From positions 186,001-250,000 of the forward strand of contig CAJXSL010000004.1 in assembly GCA_913060875.1 (NCBI GenBank): 64,000 bases of DNA, written 5' to 3'. A program made the translations under genes and the position numbers. The DNA comes from an uncultured Desulfobacteraceae bacterium (GTDB taxonomy: Bacteria; Desulfobacterota; Desulfobacteria; Desulfobacterales; UBA5852). This document shows, in pieces, positions 63,821 through 64,000 of this stretch (positions are counted from its first letter, which is position 1; every line of letters begins with the position of its first letter). The notes beneath the pieces are model-generated. The model saw only the letters and a list, made by a program, of their open reading frames with translations. It was not told the DNA's origin and searched no databases.

Positions 63821-64000
63821 TTAATGAAATTTTCGGGCTAAGCGGTTGTTTTGCCGCACATAATCTGTAAATTCTTGAGACCACGGCAAATCAATTGTCA
63901 TTTCTTGCGGATCATTTAGTTCAAGTTTGCCGTATGCATAATCAGATAATTGTGTGTTTTTTGATGCGGATGGCGAGTTCAGAGCGCCGTCAATTGATTG
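63821..64000 (-). CDS. 3' end of a gene that continues past the window
   Basis: An unbroken frame enters at the right edge and ends with TAA at 63823-63821, giving 59 C-terminal residues that finish PWSQEFTDYVRQNNRLARKF plus His. It reads as genuine coding sequence but the family cannot be told from this part. Confidence 0.5.
   Translation of the reverse strand, partial: QSIDGALNSPSASKNTQLSDYAYGKLELNDPQEMTIDLPWSQEFTDYVRQNNRLARKFH

Overview
The window is a chromosomal segment of a GC-rich, Gram-negative anaerobe, most probably a sulfate-reducing or related member of the Desulfobacterota (Desulfosarcina/Desulfobacter-like). The indications are an HdrA-MvhD-formate dehydrogenase electron-bifurcation operon with three in-frame UGA (selenocysteine) codons, abundant NtrC-type sigma-54 activators paired with cache-type sensor kinases, an ADP-forming acyl-CoA synthetase, and a TauE/SafE exporter. 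The taxonomic call is inference; no rRNA or tRNA gene was seen.

Layout. 1-4.9 kb: an MBL/beta-CASP hydrolase, a divergent acyl-CoA synthetase, a zinc-ribbon protein and a phosphopantetheinyl transferase. 4.9-13.4 kb, minus strand: a translation and RNA-maturation operon read ffh-rpsP-khpA-rimM-trmD-RNA methyltransferase-rplS-rnhB-yraN-rsmI, followed by an ADP-forming acyl-CoA synthetase. 13.5-21 kb: rlmN, a PP-loop thiouridylase-like gene, endonuclease III, and a minus-strand run (DHH phosphoesterase, MBL hydrolase, siroheme synthase N-domain, CcsA/HemX-like protein, hemA). 21-28 kb: transport and membrane genes (ArsB/NhaD-like permease coupled to an eIF2B-like protein, a serine hydrolase with an altered SxxK motif, TerC, TauE/SafE).

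28-39 kb is a signalling island: a cache/PAS histidine kinase and sigma-54 response regulator, a lone CBS protein, a REC-CBS protein, a GNAT-histone deacetylase fusion, a second cache kinase, a REC protein and a DUF1232 protein. The TauE gene and the second kinase gene each have a sigma-54-type promoter with the same TTGTCCAC box 110-112 bp upstream, suggesting one shared regulator. 38.8-42.3 kb holds a deleted four-helix-bundle (S23/IVP) gene between inverted repeats, two secreted proteins, and ribB under an FMN riboswitch.

42.4-50.1 kb contains what looks like a self-contained C-terminal protein-processing system: a sigma-54 activator with an unrecognised N-terminal domain faces a VIT/vWA protein ending in a GlyGly-CTERM tail, its adjacent rhombosortase, and an acyltransferase-3 membrane protein. 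The intergenic region has a sigma-54 promoter and a 17-bp palindrome.

52.9-63.3 kb: a GAF kinase and sigma-54 regulator precede two matched palindromes and a sigma-54 promoter that lead into a response regulator and the selenoprotein operon hdrA-mvhD-[Fe-S protein]-fdhA. This operon would couple formate oxidation to an HdrA flavin centre. The window ends with a cysteine-rich small protein and the 3' end of a gene that runs off the edge.
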